DNA of 64,000 bases, from assembly GCF_009932435.1 (NCBI RefSeq), contig NZ_BJOU01000001.1, forward strand, positions 2,294,001 to 2,358,000. The letters run 5' to 3'. Origin of the DNA: Gordonia crocea. GTDB taxonomy: Bacteria > Actinomycetota > Actinomycetes > Mycobacteriales > Mycobacteriaceae. The notes under the pieces were generated by a model. It made no database searches and was not told the origin of the DNA. It saw nothing but the letters and a program-made list of their open reading frames with translations. Positions 27,208 to 37,029 of the stretch are shown here, piece by piece. The first letter of the stretch is position 1, and every line of letters starts with the position of its first letter. The translations under genes were made by a program, and so were the position numbers.

Positions 27208-27657
27208 TCAGGCGCGATGGGCCTGCAGCAGGTCGATCTCGCGCTGGAAGTCGTCGAGCGACTCGAAGGACCGGTAGACCGAGGCGAAGCGCAGGTAGGC
27301 CACCTCGTCGAGATCGCGCAGCGGCCCGAGGATGGCCAATCCCACCTCGTGACTGGGTATCTCCGCCGACCCCGAGGAACGGACCGCGTCCTCCACCTGC
27401 GCAGCCAACTGGGCGAGGGCGTCCTCGTCGACCTGCCGCCCCTGGCAGGCCCGACGAACCCCCTTCATGACCTTCTCGCGGCTGAACGGCTCGGTCACCC
27501 CGTTGCGCTTGACGACGGCTAACACGGCCGACTCCACCGTGGTGAACCGGCGGCCACACTCGACACAGGAACGGCGGCGGCGGATCGCCTGCCCCTCGTC
27601 GGCAAGGCGCGAATCCACGACCTTGGTGTCTTCGTGCTTGCAGAAGGGGCAATGCAT
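27208..27657 (-). CDS. nrdR: Transcriptional repressor NrdR
   Basis: A 149-residue ATP/dATP-responsive repressor of ribonucleotide reductase genes. The N-terminal zinc ribbon has MHCPFC and CVECGRRF; the ATP-cone follows ([20 protein letters not shown]). The length is typical. It lies 42 bases downstream of chiZ on the same strand, as in M. tuberculosis (Rv2718c-Rv2719c), and may be cotranscribed from the SOS-controlled promoter of chiZ. No NrdR box was recognised in the window. Confidence 0.95.
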   Translation of the reverse strand: MHCPFCKHEDTKVVDSRLADEGQAIRRRRSCVECGRRFTTVESAVLAVVKRNGVTEPFSREKVMKGVRRACQGRQVDEDALAQLAAQVEDAVRSSGSAEIPSHEVGLAILGPLRDLDEVAYLRFASVYRSFESLDDFQREIDLLQAHRA

Positions 27658-27699
27658 GTCCCCAACAATACCGGTGCGCCCCTCACCGGCGAACGCCGA

Positions 27700-28239
27700 T
27701 CAGCGGTACACCGGGACGACCAGTGCCTGGCCCACGGTCAACGTCGGCGAGGTCATCGAATTGAGCGCCCGCAGCTGGTTCACCACTGCTTGTCGCGGCA
27801 TGTCGGGTGCGATCCGGGCCGCGACTGCCGTCAGCGTCTCGCCGCCGCGAACATGCACAACCGACGTGGCGACCGGAGCCGGCGCCGACGCCGCCTCGTA
27901 GTTTCCGCCGACGATGGCGAACAGCCACACCAGCCCGGCCAGCGCGGCGCCCACCAGGATGGCCGCGGCGGCCTTGCGCCGGGCGAACACCCGGCTGTCC
28001 GGCGCCGGCCGTGCGACCCGCGGACGGCCATGGGCCGGTCCGGTGCACTCGCTGCCCCGGCCCGGGCGGGGTGCGGGCAGCCGCGTGTCGCGCGGCCCAC
28101 GCAGCGCCCGGCCCTCCGACCGGGCGGGCCCGCGGTGCGGCTGGACCACACGCTGCCGATGGCCCGCCGCGGCGATCGGCCGCGACGTCGGAACGGCGTG
28201 GTGCGGGTGGCCCGGGCGGTACATCACCGATGCGCTCAT
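27700..28239 (-). CDS. chiZ: LysM-domain membrane protein, ChiZ-like cell-division inhibitor
   Basis: A 179-residue protein: an Arg/Pro-rich cytoplasmic N-terminal part, one membrane segment ([21 protein letters not shown]), and a C-terminal LysM fold ([18 protein letters not shown] ... [18 protein letters not shown]). In M. tuberculosis the gene in this position (Rv2719c, ChiZ) is DNA-damage inducible, divergent from lexA, and blocks division by binding the septal machinery and peptidoglycan. GAGGAG lies about seven bases before ATG 28239. An SOS-box-like sequence is directly upstream. Identity as ChiZ rests on position plus architecture. Confidence 0.85.
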   Translation of the reverse strand: MSASVMYRPGHPHHAVPTSRPIAAAGHRQRVVQPHRGPARSEGRALRGPRDTRLPAPRPGRGSECTGPAHGRPRVARPAPDSRVFARRKAAAAILVGAALAGLVWLFAIVGGNYEAASAPAPVATSVVHVRGGETLTAVAARIAPDMPRQAVVNQLRALNSMTSPTLTVGQALVVPVYR

Positions 28240-28250
28240 CTTCGATCTCC

Positions 28251-28266
28251 TCGTTCGTACGTTCGA
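28251..28266. promoter_or_regulatory. SOS (LexA) box proximal to chiZ
   Basis: TCGTTC-GTAC-GTTCGA fits the actinobacterial consensus TCGAAC-N4-GTTCGA with two mismatches in the left arm. It lies 12 bases upstream of the chiZ start, inside what should be its promoter. Confidence 0.55.
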
Positions 28267-28319
28267 TGCACTGATGTTCGAAGTTCTACCACGCCCGTCT
28301 GACAAAGTCTCGCGACACG

Positions 28320-28335
28320 TCGAACAAATGTTTGA
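28320..28335. promoter_or_regulatory. SOS (LexA) box of lexA
   Basis: TCGAAC-AAAT-GTTTGA matches the actinobacterial SOS consensus with one mismatch and lies 53 bases upstream of the lexA start, as expected for autorepression. Confidence 0.88.
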
Positions 28336-28387
28336 AACTGTCGGTTTGTTTCGCTACCGTGGGGCTCAACCGAGAACAGGAGAAACC

Positions 28388-29077
28388 ATGGCCAAGAAGA
28401 AGCCGCAGGCCGGCCTGACCGACTCACCGGCGGCCGTCGAGGCAACCCTGACCCAGCGCCAGCGCGACGTGCTGGAAGTCATCCGCAAGTCGGTCCGTGA
28501 GCGCGGCTACCCGCCGAGCATCCGCGAGATCGGCGACGCCGTCGGCCTGGTGTCGACCTCATCGGTGGCCTACCAGTTGCGCACCCTGGAGACCAAGGGC
28601 CTCCTCAAGCGCGACCCCCACCGACCACGCGCGGTGAACGTCGCGCCGGACAAGAACCAGCCGCCGCCCGGAGGCGCCGCGGCCGGGACCGACGGGATGC
28701 CCGCACCGACGTACGTGCCGGTCCTCGGACAGATCGCCGCGGGCGGCCCCATCCTCGCCGAGGAGGCCGTCGAAGACGTCTTCCCACTCCCCCGCGAACT
28801 CGTCGGGGACGGCACCCACTTCCTGTTGCGCGTCATCGGCGAATCAATGATCGACGCCGCGATCTGTGACGGCGACTGGGTGGTGGTCCGGCAGCAGAAC
28901 GTCGCCGACAACGGCGACATCGTCGCCGCGATGATCGACGGCGAAGCCACCGTGAAGACGTTCAAGCGCGACGCCGACCACGTGTGGCTGATGCCGCACA
29001 ACCCGCTGTTCGAGCCGATCCCCGGCGACCGCGCCGTCATCCTCGGCAAGGTCGTGACGGTGATGCGCCGGATCTGA
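28388..29077 (+). CDS. lexA: SOS-response repressor LexA
   Basis: A 229-residue repressor. The winged helix-turn-helix ([24 protein letters not shown]) spans about residues 41-64. The autocleavage site Ala118-Gly119 is in GQIAAGG. Catalytic Ser153 is in GESMID and Lys190 in ATVKTFKR. RecA filaments trigger self-cleavage and release of SOS genes. CAGGAG lies just before ATG 28388. Divergent from chiZ with two boxes between. It converges with hflX with a 7-base gap. Confidence 0.96.
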   Translation: MAKKKPQAGLTDSPAAVEATLTQRQRDVLEVIRKSVRERGYPPSIREIGDAVGLVSTSSVAYQLRTLETKGLLKRDPHRPRAVNVAPDKNQPPPGGAAAGTDGMPAPTYVPVLGQIAAGGPILAEEAVEDVFPLPRELVGDGTHFLLRVIGESMIDAAICDGDWVVVRQQNVADNGDIVAAMIDGEATVKTFKRDADHVWLMPHNPLFEPIPGDRAVILGKVVTVMRRI

Positions 29078-29084
29078 CGACCCC

Positions 29085-30506
29085 TCAGCCGCCGGTCCGG
29101 GTGAACTCCTCGAGTTCCCCGGCGAGCGCGGCGGGCACGCGGATCCTCATTTTCGTCCCCGTGGCGTGATGCTCGGTCGATCGGACTTCGCCGTCGGCAT
29201 GGATCCGCGAGACGACGTCGCCACGGTCGAACGGCACATCGACGAAGATCTCGACGTCGTGGCGGCCCACCTCGTCGCGGACCCGGTTGAAGAGCCCGTC
29301 GAGGCCTTCCCCGGTTCGGGCGGAGATGAAGATCGCCCCCGGCAGCGCTGCCGCCAGTTCCGCGCGCGCCAGACCGTCCATCGCGTCGATCTTGTTGACC
29401 ACCAACAGCTCCGGTGGCGCGGCGGCACCGTCACCACTCTCCTCGAGTACCTCGGCCAACACGGTGCGTACCGCGGCGACCTGGTCGAGCGGGAATGCCT
29501 CGGCCCCGTCGACCACGTGGATCAGCAGGTCGGCGTCGGCGACCTCCTCCAAGGTCGACCGGAAGGCCTCGACGAGTTGGGTCGGCAGGTGGCGGACGAA
29601 TCCGACCGTGTCGGTGAAGACCACCTCGCGACCGTCGTCCAGGCGCGCGCGGCGTGTCGTCGGGTCCAGCGTCGCGAACAAGGCGTTCTGCACCAGGACA
29701 CCCGATCCGGTCATCGCGTTGACCAGGCTCGACTTCCCGGCGTTGGTGTATCCGACGACGGTGATCGTCGGGACACCGCTGCGGTGGCGCTCGAGGCGTT
29801 TCACCGTCCGCGCGGTCTTCATCGCGCGGATCTCGCGCCGCAGCTTGGCCATCCGCTCCCGGATCCGGCGGCGGTCGGTCTCGATCTTCGTCTCACCCGG
29901 GCCGCGCAGGCCGACGCCGCCATTGCTGCCGGCGCGTCCACCGGCCTGGCGCGACATCGACTCACCCCAACCACGCAGGCGCGGCAGCATGTATTCCATC
30001 TGGGCCAGCGACACCTGCGCCTTGCCCTCACGGCTGGTGGCGTGTTGGGCGAAGATGTCCAGAATCAGCGCGGTCCGGTCGATGACCTTGACCTTCACGA
30101 TCTTCTCCAGCGCGGTCAACTGCGCCGGTGTCAGCTCGCCGTCGGCGATCACGGTGTCGGCGCCCGTCGCGACGACCAAGTCGTGGAGTTCGCCGGCCTT
30201 ACCCGAACCGATGTAGGTCGCCGCGTCGGGGCTGCTGCGCCGCTGGATCACGGCGTCGAGGACCTGCGACCCCGCCGTTTCGGCCAGCGCCGCCAACTCC
30301 GCCATATTCGCCTGTGCCTGTGCGGCCGTCCCCGACGTCCAGACGCCGACCAACACCACGCGTTCGAGGCGTAGCTGGCGGTACTCGACCTCGGTGACGT
30401 CGGTGAGCTCGGTGGACAGCCCCGCCACGCGCTGCAGGGATGCGCGGTCGTCGAGTGCCAGTTCGCCGGTGGTCGGGGCGGCCGATCGGGATTCGTGTTC
30501 AGTCAT
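29085..30506 (-). CDS. hflX: Ribosome-splitting GTPase HflX
   Basis: A 473-residue GTPase. The N-terminal HflX domain contains YIGSGKAGELHD; a linker holds LRGPGETKIETDRRRIRER with the following coiled coil. The G domain has G1 VGYTNAGKSSL, G3 DTVGFVRHLP and G4 VNKIDA. It splits stalled ribosomes, especially after heat or antibiotic stress. ATG 30506 has GAAGG a few bases upstream. It is separated from dapF by 67 bases on the same strand. The order lexA-hflX-dapF-miaA follows M. tuberculosis. Confidence 0.95.
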   Translation of the reverse strand: MTEHESRSAAPTTGELALDDRASLQRVAGLSTELTDVTEVEYRQLRLERVVLVGVWTSGTAAQAQANMAELAALAETAGSQVLDAVIQRRSSPDAATYIGSGKAGELHDLVVATGADTVIADGELTPAQLTALEKIVKVKVIDRTALILDIFAQHATSREGKAQVSLAQMEYMLPRLRGWGESMSRQAGGRAGSNGGVGLRGPGETKIETDRRRIRERMAKLRREIRAMKTARTVKRLERHRSGVPTITVVGYTNAGKSSLVNAMTGSGVLVQNALFATLDPTTRRARLDDGREVVFTDTVGFVRHLPTQLVEAFRSTLEEVADADLLIHVVDGAEAFPLDQVAAVRTVLAEVLEESGDGAAAPPELLVVNKIDAMDGLARAELAAALPGAIFISARTGEGLDGLFNRVRDEVGRHDVEIFVDVPFDRGDVVSRIHADGEVRSTEHHATGTKMRIRVPAALAGELEEFTRTGG

Positions 30507-30573
30507 AGGCCTTCAATGATCGCACCGGCGCCCCGACGGGCGCACCTGGGTTTTCGGGCCGGCCCGACGAGGC

Positions 30574-31476
30574 TCAGCGCAGCGCCCCGTCGAACAATTC
30601 GCCCCGCGCGACGAGCCGGGACGGCCCGCGCAGCGTCGAGGACCGGCCGCCGTCGGCGATGGCCACCTCGACCCGACCGCCGGGAACCGTGATCCGCAGC
30701 AGCCCCTCGTCGCGGCCCACCGACGCCAGCAGCGCGCTCGCCGAGGCGACCAGACCGGTCCCACAACTGCGCGTTTCACCCACGCCGCGCTCGATGACCC
30801 GCATCGATGCGATCAGGGCGGCGCCGTCGTCGACGGGTTCGGTCAGCAGTTCCACGTTGACGCCCTCGGGGAAGACTCCGGCGTCGAATTGAACGCCACC
30901 GGAAAAGTCGATGGCCCCGAGCTCTCCGTGGGTGAGGCCGGGCACCACACAGGCGAGGTGCGGATTACCCAGGTCGACCGCGAGGCCCCGGTACACCCGG
31001 CCGTCGATCGTCGCCGAGGAGGTGACCCCGCGCCGGGCCGGGCCCATCGCCACGCTGACGTCGGCATCGGTGTCGCTGATCGAGTGGATCCGGACCGGTC
31101 GCGCGCCCGCGCGGGACCCGACCACGAATTCGTCGGTGTCGACCAGGCCGGCGACCCGGCAGTAGTGGGCGAAGACGCGGACCCCGTTGCCGCACATCTC
31201 GGCGATCGAGCCGTCGGCATTGCGGTAGTCCATGAACAGGTCGTCCGCCGCGATCCCCTCGCCCAGCCCGGTGAGCACACCGGCGTCGACGAGCGTCCCG
31301 GCACGGGCGACGCGCAACAATCCGTCGGCACCGATCCCGCGCTGGCGGTCGCACAGCGCGGCCACCGTCGCCGGTTCCAGGGGCAGCAACGCTCCCGGAT
31401 CGTCGACGATGATGAAGTCGTTCTGCGTCCCGTGGCCCTTCCAGAAAGCCCGCGGTTGCGACGTCGCACTGGTCAC
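30574..31476 (-). CDS. dapF: Diaminopimelate epimerase
   Basis: A 300-residue PLP-independent epimerase converting LL- to meso-diaminopimelate for lysine and peptidoglycan. Both active-site cysteines are present in EMCGNGVRVFAHYC and RSCGTGLVAS, the two halves of the pseudo-symmetric fold. GTG 31476 is the first start after the miaA stop; only four bases separate the genes, so miaA and dapF are likely one transcript. It joins dapA and dapB elsewhere in the window in the same pathway. Confidence 0.95.
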   Translation of the reverse strand: MTSATSQPRAFWKGHGTQNDFIIVDDPGALLPLEPATVAALCDRQRGIGADGLLRVARAGTLVDAGVLTGLGEGIAADDLFMDYRNADGSIAEMCGNGVRVFAHYCRVAGLVDTDEFVVGSRAGARPVRIHSISDTDADVSVAMGPARRGVTSSATIDGRVYRGLAVDLGNPHLACVVPGLTHGELGAIDFSGGVQFDAGVFPEGVNVELLTEPVDDGAALIASMRVIERGVGETRSCGTGLVASASALLASVGRDEGLLRITVPGGRVEVAIADGGRSSTLRGPSRLVARGELFDGALR

Positions 31477-31480
31477 CAGG

Positions 31481-32407
31481 TCAGTCTACCGGCGCCCCGG
31501 CAGCCGCCCAGTGGGCGGTGACCTCGTCGACGAGGTCCGCCGAACCGCCGTCGAACCAGCGGATCCGCGGGTCGCGGCGGAACCACGAGCGCTGGCGCCG
31601 GACATAGCGGCGCGTGCCCACGAAGGTCAGTTCCCGTGCGTGTGCGAGGTCGTACTCGCCATCGAGATGGGCCACGACCTGCGCGTAGCCGATGGCCCGA
31701 ATCGCCGTCTGCCCCTCGCGCAGGCCCGCATCGAGCAGGCCGCCGACTTCGTCGACGAGTCCGGCGGCAAACATCTGGTCGGTCCGGGCGGCGATCCGCT
31801 CGTCGAGGAGTTCGGTGTCGCGGTCCACCCCGACGATCACCGCGCCCCAGCGGGGGTCGCCGATGGTCGGTTGGGAGGCGGCGAACGGCCGGCCGGTCAG
31901 CTCGACGACCTCGAGCGCGCGCACGATCCGGCGCCCGTCGGTGTCGAGGATGATCCGTGCCGCGGCCGGGTCGACCTCCGCCAGGCGCCGGTGGAGCGCC
32001 TGCGTCCCCGACTGCACGAGCTGTCGTTCGTAGCGCTCCCGGACCGCGGCGTCGGTGGGCGGCAGCTCCCATTCATCGACGAGGGCCTGGTAGTACATCA
32101 TCGATCCGCCGACGATGACCGGCGTGCGCTCGCGCGACCGCACCGCGTCCACGTCGGCGATGGCACCGCGCTGATACCGCGCCACGGTGGCGGTTTCGGT
32201 CACGTCCAGCACGTCGATCTGGTGGTGGGTGATCTCGCGGCGCTGCTCGACGGGGACCTTGGCCGTGCCGATGTCCATCCCGCGGTACTGCTGCATCGCG
32301 TCGGCGTTGACGATTTCCCCGTCGAGCCGTTCGGCCAAGTCGAGCGCCAGATCCGACTTCCCGCTCGCCGTCGGGCCCACGACGATGATCGGGGTCCGAG
32401 GACTCAC
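31481..32407 (-). CDS. miaA: tRNA dimethylallyltransferase MiaA
   Basis: A 308-residue enzyme that adds dimethylallyl to N6 of A37 in tRNAs reading UNN codons. The P-loop [11 protein letters not shown] is at about residues 10-20, with [31 protein letters not shown] and the IRAIGYAQV motif. GTG 32407 overlaps the stop of the LigB-like gene by four bases (GTGA). MiaB, which methylthiolates the same base, is encoded 3 kb away in the window. Confidence 0.95.
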   Translation of the reverse strand: MSPRTPIIVVGPTASGKSDLALDLAERLDGEIVNADAMQQYRGMDIGTAKVPVEQRREITHHQIDVLDVTETATVARYQRGAIADVDAVRSRERTPVIVGGSMMYYQALVDEWELPPTDAAVRERYERQLVQSGTQALHRRLAEVDPAAARIILDTDGRRIVRALEVVELTGRPFAASQPTIGDPRWGAVIVGVDRDTELLDERIAARTDQMFAAGLVDEVGGLLDAGLREGQTAIRAIGYAQVVAHLDGEYDLAHARELTFVGTRRYVRRQRSWFRRDPRIRWFDGGSADLVDEVTAHWAAAGAPVD

Positions 32408-33135
32408 CTGAACCGCCAGGTCACGACGTTGTAGCCGACCCCGAAGGGCGCACCGGAGTAGCCGACGCGCACGGTCGCGGGACCGGGGGCGCAGGCCGCC
32501 GCAACCTGCCACGGCGCCCAACCCGAGGCCCCCCACCGGTCACAGGATTCGACCGGCAGCGCCCGCAGTGCCGCCGGATCACCGGAGGCCAGAGCCGCGT
32601 CGATCTGCTCTTGGAGTTCGACGGCCGCCGGTTCGCGCCCACCGCCCGGCGCGCGCTCGGACAGGTGGATGGCGCCGTCGCCGACGACGAGCAGGGCGGC
32701 ATCACCGGGGGCCGCGGCAATCTCGGCGGCAAGTTGTGCACCGCGCCGCGAGCACTGGTCACCATCGGCTCCGGGCGTCACCACGACCGGGGTGACCGCC
32801 GGGCGCCGAGTCGCGAGTTCGCGCACCCACCCGGCCACGAGCATCGCCGTCGGCAGGTGCCCGACGGGTGCCCCGGGGTCATCGACGAGGGCGACACGCC
32901 GGTCCACCCCGAAGCCGCCGAAGGACCCAGTGGCCGGCACCGCGCTCTCCGCGGCCGGCGCCGGCGCCGGGGCGTCGTCGGACCCCACGGCCCACCAAGA
33001 ACCGCTGAGGGCGGCCTGTTCGGCGACCGCCTGGGCAACCGCGGAGCGGATCGGTTCGAGCTCGCCGACCCCCGGACCGGACACCTCGGGCACCAGCGCT
33101 GGAGCGCCCGGGAGGAAAACCGCCGAAATCAACAC
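32404..33135 (-). CDS. Class III extradiol dioxygenase-like (LigB superfamily) protein
   Basis: About 243 residues, Ala-rich, matching in position the mycobacterial gene between miaA and the DUF349 gene (Rv2728c). It opens with [18 protein letters not shown], the usual N-terminus of the LigB-like fold where a metal His would stand; here that His is not evident. Other conserved-looking pieces are [19 protein letters not shown] and [17 protein letters not shown]. Enzymatic activity is unknown. GTG 33135 (or the TTG after it) is chosen by comparison with that N-terminus; the longer frame to 33384 would overlap the DUF349 gene. Coupled to miaA by a 4-base overlap. Confidence 0.72.
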   Translation of the reverse strand: MLISAVFLPGAPALVPEVSGPGVGELEPIRSAVAQAVAEQAALSGSWWAVGSDDAPAPAPAAESAVPATGSFGGFGVDRRVALVDDPGAPVGHLPTAMLVAGWVRELATRRPAVTPVVVTPGADGDQCSRRGAQLAAEIAAAPGDAALLVVGDGAIHLSERAPGGGREPAAVELQEQIDAALASGDPAALRALPVESCDRWGASGWAPWQVAAACAPGPATVRVGYSGAPFGVGYNVVTWRFR

Positions 33136-33244
33136 AACCCACGACGCTAGTCGACCTGCTTGAATGGAGCCCAACGGCCCGACCCCGGTGCCGCGAAACC
33201 AGAACCTGGCAGCCGTGACGCGCGGCAGACAACGTGAGGATCCG

Positions 33245-34621
33245 ATGACCACCTCCGACTCCACCCCTTCGACTTCGCCACCGACGACGAGCGGTGATCC
33301 AGCGGCACCGAAACCCGGCCCCAAGCCCGGGCCGCGGCCGGGCCCCCATCCCGGCGCGAAGCCGGTGACCAATGCCCCGATCACACATCAGCCCACCCAT
33401 GCCGGCGACCCCCATCGCTACGGCCGGGTCGACGAGACCGGCACCGTCTGGTTGACAACCGCCGAGGGCGAGCGAGAGGTCGGACAGTGGCAGGCCGGCA
33501 GCCCGGACGAGGGTCTGGCGCACTTTGCCCGACGGTTCGAGGATCTGGCCACCGAGGTCGAGATCCTTGAGGAGCGGCTGGCGGCGCGCTCGGGAGATCC
33601 GCGCAAGACCCGCACCGCGGCACAGCACCTGCTGGACGCGCTGCCCACCGCGCACGTCATCGGCGACGTCGCGGCCTTGGAGACCCGCCTGAAGGCCATC
33701 ACCGCGACGGCCGAGGACGTGGCCGAAGAGGTCAAAGCACAGCGGGCACATGACCGCGAGGAAGCCGTGGCACGCAAGACCGCCCTTGCCGTCGAAGCCG
33801 AAGAATTGGCCAACGACGCCACCCAGTGGAAAGCCGCCGGCGACCGGATCCGCGCCATCCTGGACGAGTGGCGCGAGATCAAGGGCATCGACCGCAAGAC
33901 CGACGACGTCCTGTGGAAGCGCTACTCGCGGGCCCGCGACAAGTTCAACCGGCGCCGCGGCGCCCACTTCGCCGAACTGGACCGCGACCGGTCGGCGGCG
34001 AAGGACCGCAAGGAAGAGCTCATCGCCCAGGCCGAGGAGCTCTCGTCGTCGACCGACTGGGGGCCGACGTCGGGTCGATTCCGCGAACTGATGGCCGAGT
34101 GGAAGGCCGCCGGACGCGCGCCACGCGACGTCGACGACGCACTGTGGCACCGGTTCAAGGCCGCACAAGACGTGTTCTTCGCGGCGCGCAATGCCGAATC
34201 CACGCAGCGCGACGAGGAATTCACCGCCAACGCGGAGGCAAAGGCGAAGCTGCTCGACGAGGCGGAGGCGACCATCGACCCCGCCGCCGATCTGACGGCC
34301 GCCCGACGCGCGCTCCGCTCGCTGCAGGAACGCTGGGATGAGTTGGGGAAGGTGCCACGGGCCCAGATGGGACCGCTGGACGGGCGCCTACGCGCGTTGG
34401 AGCGCCGGATCCGCGAGGCCGAGGACGCGAGCTGGCGCCGCGAGGACCCCGAGGTGGCGGCACGCGCCGCCCAATTCGCCGAGAAGGTCGCCGCCCTCGA
34501 GGAACAGGCCCGCAAGGCCGAAGAACGCGGAAAGACCTCCGACGCGAAGAAGCTGCGCGAACAGGCCGACCAGTGGCGCGAATGGGCCAAGGCGGCGGAG
34601 AGCGCCGTTTCAGACCGCTGA
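33245..34621 (+). CDS. DUF349 domain-containing coiled-coil protein
   Basis: A 458-residue protein. A Ser/Thr/Pro-rich leader with a GPKPGPRPGPHPG tract precedes long charged helices with several copies of the DUF349 pattern (W..AG.R......W....G......DD.LW.R...A.D.F...R), for example at WKAAGDRIRAILDEW and WKAAGRAPRDVDDALWHRFK. It is the homologue of Rv2731, a conserved actinobacterial gene of unknown role; related E. coli YccE/RluD-like claims are not applicable. ATG 33245 has GAGGATC upstream. Divergent from the LigB-like gene; followed by three 21-base repeats. Confidence 0.85.
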   Translation: MTTSDSTPSTSPPTTSGDPAAPKPGPKPGPRPGPHPGAKPVTNAPITHQPTHAGDPHRYGRVDETGTVWLTTAEGEREVGQWQAGSPDEGLAHFARRFEDLATEVEILEERLAARSGDPRKTRTAAQHLLDALPTAHVIGDVAALETRLKAITATAEDVAEEVKAQRAHDREEAVARKTALAVEAEELANDATQWKAAGDRIRAILDEWREIKGIDRKTDDVLWKRYSRARDKFNRRRGAHFAELDRDRSAAKDRKEELIAQAEELSSSTDWGPTSGRFRELMAEWKAAGRAPRDVDDALWHRFKAAQDVFFAARNAESTQRDEEFTANAEAKAKLLDEAEATIDPAADLTAARRALRSLQERWDELGKVPRAQMGPLDGRLRALERRIREAEDASWRREDPEVAARAAQFAEKVAALEEQARKAEERGKTSDAKKLREQADQWREWAKAAESAVSDR

Positions 34622-34623
34622 CC

Positions 34624-34681
34624 GAGGGCCCAGTCGGCGAAAAAGAGGGCCCAGTCGGCGAGATCGAGGGCCCAGTCGGCG
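34624..34681. repeat. Three 21-bp direct repeats after the DUF349 gene
   Basis: The 16-base core GAGGGCCCAGTCGGCG occurs at 34624-34639, 34645-34660 and 34666-34681, exactly 21 bases apart, with 5 variable bases between. It fills the gap between the convergent DUF349 and membrane-protein genes; the core contains the palindrome GGGCCC. Confidence 0.9.
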
Positions 34682-34684
34682 GGG

Positions 34685-35329
34685 TTAGTCGGTGTCGGAG
34701 CGGTCGGTGTCGGTGCGCCGCTGCGTGAGATCGCGCATCCGGTCCTCTTCGGCGGCCGCCGCCTCTCGCCGCTGCGCCTCCAGCGCCAACTGGTAGACGT
34801 TGCGCGACCACACGACGCGGGCCCAGTGGAATGACAGCACCACCATGGCCACCAACCCCAGGATGAGCCCGATGCCGATCCCGCCCGTCGGGGCCAAGAG
34901 TTTGCCGTCCGGGCCCATCGGGGCGTTCACTCCCGGGGTCGTCCGCGTCCACCAGGCCAGCATTCCGGCCACCACCGACACCATGCAGCCGCACAGGGCG
35001 ACCCACGCCAGCACCCAGCGGCGGGTCACCAACGCCAACGTCGAGGCCAACACGCCGAAGATGAGCACCATGTACACGAAGATCCGCGAGGTGATTGCGA
35101 CGTCGGCCTCCTGCGCGCCCGCCGTGTAGCTCAACACGTCGAACCCCTTGACCGATCCGGTGTGCGGCAAGGCCAGCGACACCGCCGCCACCAAGACGGC
35201 CACGGCCACCACCACGGCGCGGGCACCTGGGTCGATCTCCCCGGCCACTTTGCGCTCCGCCTTGCGCAGATCGTCCTTGAACTGGTCGAACCCAGGCGTC
35301 GAATCGTCAGTCACGTCAAATCCCGTCAT
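34685..35329 (-). CDS. Conserved membrane protein (Rv2732c-like)
   Basis: A 214-residue protein with about four hydrophobic segments (AVVVAVAVLVAAVSLAL, IFVYMVLIFGVLASTLAL, WVLAWVALCGCMVSVVAGML, IGIGLILGLVAMVVLSF) between an acidic N-terminal tail and a charged C-terminal helix (QLALEAQRREAAAAEEDRMR). Function unknown. ATG 35329 overlaps the TAA stop of miaB by one base, so translation is coupled to miaB, as for Rv2732c-Rv2733c in M. tuberculosis. Confidence 0.82.
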   Translation of the reverse strand: MTGFDVTDDSTPGFDQFKDDLRKAERKVAGEIDPGARAVVVAVAVLVAAVSLALPHTGSVKGFDVLSYTAGAQEADVAITSRIFVYMVLIFGVLASTLALVTRRWVLAWVALCGCMVSVVAGMLAWWTRTTPGVNAPMGPDGKLLAPTGGIGIGLILGLVAMVVLSFHWARVVWSRNVYQLALEAQRREAAAAEEDRMRDLTQRRTDTDRSDTD

Positions 35330-36954
35330 TAGTTGCAACTCCCCGAAGAACAACCGGTGGTCGCCGGTTCCAACGGTCGGGCGCCGATGGTCGGCAGACC
35401 CAGACCCACCCCCGGCGACGCCGTGGTCGGCCGCAGATTCGCCTCATGGGCATCCCCGGCCCGCGTGTGGCGGATCGTGGTCACTCCCCCGTCGGCCATG
35501 AGATGGTGCGGCGCCGCCGCCGTGATCGTCGTCGTCACCACATCGCCGGGTCTGATCGGCCCGCTCACTGCGTTCCCGGCGCCGGGTCGAATCGGCCCGC
35601 TCACTACGTTCCCGGCGCCGGGTCGAATCGGCCCGCTCACTGCGTTCCCGGCGCCGGGCACAAAGTGGACAAGACGACCGTCGCGGGCCCGACCGGTCAA
35701 CCGGTCGTGTTCGGCACTCTTACGGCTGGAGTCCGCGGTGACGAGCAGCTCGACCTCGGTGCCGACGAGCGTCTCGTTCTCGGCGAGGCAGACCTTCTCC
35801 TGCAGTGCGACGAGCCGCTGGTAGCGCTCGGTGACCACCTCTGGCGGCACCTGGTCGGGCATCGTGGCCGCCGGGGTACCCGGGCGGGGCGAGTACTGGA
35901 ACGTGAAGGCCGAGCTGAACCGAGCGGCCTCGACGACGTCGAGCGTCGCCTGGAAGTCTTCCTCGGTCTCACCCGGGAACCCGACGATGATGTCGGTCGT
36001 GATGGCCGCGTGCGGCATCGCCGCCCGGACCCGATCGAGGATCCCGAGGTACTTCGACTGGCGGTAGGACCGCCGCATCGCCCGCAGCACCCGATCCGAG
36101 CCCGACTGCAACGGCATGTGCAGCTGGGGACAGACATTGGGGGTCTGCGCCATCGCCTCGATGACGTCGTCGGTGAACTCCGCCGGATGCGGCGAGGTGA
36201 ACCGCACCCGTTCCAACCCGTCGATCGTGCCGCAGGCGCGCAACAGATCGGCGAAGGCGCCGCGGTTGCGGGGCTGATCCGGGTCGGCGAAGGACATCCC
36301 GTAGGCGTTGACGTTCTGGCCGAGCAGGGTCACCTCCAACACGCCCTGGTCGACCAGCGCCTGCACCTCGGCGAGGATGTCGGCGGGCCGGCGGTCGGTC
36401 TCCTTGCCGCGCAGGGACGGGACGATGCAGAACGTGCAGGTGTTGTTACAGCCCACCGAGACCGAGACCCATCCGGAATATGCCGAGTCGCGACGGGCCG
36501 GCAACGTCGACGGGAAGCGGTCCAGCGACTCGAGGATCTCGACCTGGGCCTCGTCGTTGTGCCGGGCGCGGTCCAGCAGCGCCGGCAGCGACCCGATGTT
36601 GTGCGTGCCAAACACCACGTCGACCCACGGTGCCCGGTCCAGCACGGCCGACCGGTCCTTCTGGGCGAGGCAGCCGCCCACGGCAATCTGCATCCCGGGC
36701 TTGCGCCGCTTCACCGGCGCGAGATGGGAGAGGTTCCCATAGAGCTTGTTGTCGGCGTTCTCCCGCACCGCGCACGTGTTGAACACGACCAGGTCGGGCT
36801 CGTCGCCCTCGGCGGCCGCCACATACCCGGCCTGCTCGAGGAGGCCGGAGATCCGCTCGGAGTCGTGCACGTTCATCTGACACCCGAAGGTGCGCACCTC
36901 ATAGCGCGGCTGCCCGGCGGGGGCGCCACCAACCGGCGAACTCTCGATACTCAC
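35329..36954 (-). CDS. miaB: tRNA-2-methylthio-N6-dimethylallyladenosine synthase MiaB
   Basis: A 541-residue radical-SAM methylthiotransferase acting on i6A37 of tRNA. The N-terminal cluster cysteines are Cys25 (FGCQMN), Cys61 (NTCAV) and Cys95 (GGCLAQ). The radical-SAM CxxxCxxC is CNNTCTFC at 169-176. The C-terminal TRAM domain carries an unusual insertion of three 12-residue repeats (PGAGNxVSGPIR) at about residues 435-470, between RLVHFV and [10 protein letters not shown]. The C-terminus ends [11 protein letters not shown] 36954 is chosen; the open frame extends 13 codons upstream. Divergent from the glutamate transporter operon; coupled to the downstream membrane protein. Confidence 0.93.
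   Translation of the reverse strand: MSIESSPVGGAPAGQPRYEVRTFGCQMNVHDSERISGLLEQAGYVAAAEGDEPDLVVFNTCAVRENADNKLYGNLSHLAPVKRRKPGMQIAVGGCLAQKDRSAVLDRAPWVDVVFGTHNIGSLPALLDRARHNDEAQVEILESLDRFPSTLPARRDSAYSGWVSVSVGCNNTCTFCIVPSLRGKETDRRPADILAEVQALVDQGVLEVTLLGQNVNAYGMSFADPDQPRNRGAFADLLRACGTIDGLERVRFTSPHPAEFTDDVIEAMAQTPNVCPQLHMPLQSGSDRVLRAMRRSYRQSKYLGILDRVRAAMPHAAITTDIIVGFPGETEEDFQATLDVVEAARFSSAFTFQYSPRPGTPAATMPDQVPPEVVTERYQRLVALQEKVCLAENETLVGTEVELLVTADSSRKSAEHDRLTGRARDGRLVHFVPGAGNAVSGPIRPGAGNVVSGPIRPGAGNAVSGPIRPGDVVTTTITAAAPHHLMADGGVTTIRHTRAGDAHEANLRPTTASPGVGLGLPTIGARPLEPATTGCSSGSCN
35545..35652. repeat. 3 x 36-bp tandem repeat inside miaB
   Basis: A 36-base unit starting GCCGGGT repeats at 35545, 35581 and 35617 with very few differences, and a fourth partial copy of the first six bases follows at 35653. 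It reads in frame as PGAGNxVSGPIR on the minus strand. Confidence 0.93.
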
Positions 36955-37029
36955 TCCACCAAGGATAGTGCGGTCGACAAACCCGACACGCACTGCCGTG
37001 TCGCCGATCGGGTACTAAGGTGATCGGTT

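Noticed and set aside
35545..35652. 36-bp direct repeats as a possible CRISPR array
   Set aside because: The units are contiguous without spacers and read in frame within miaB, so they are a coding minisatellite.
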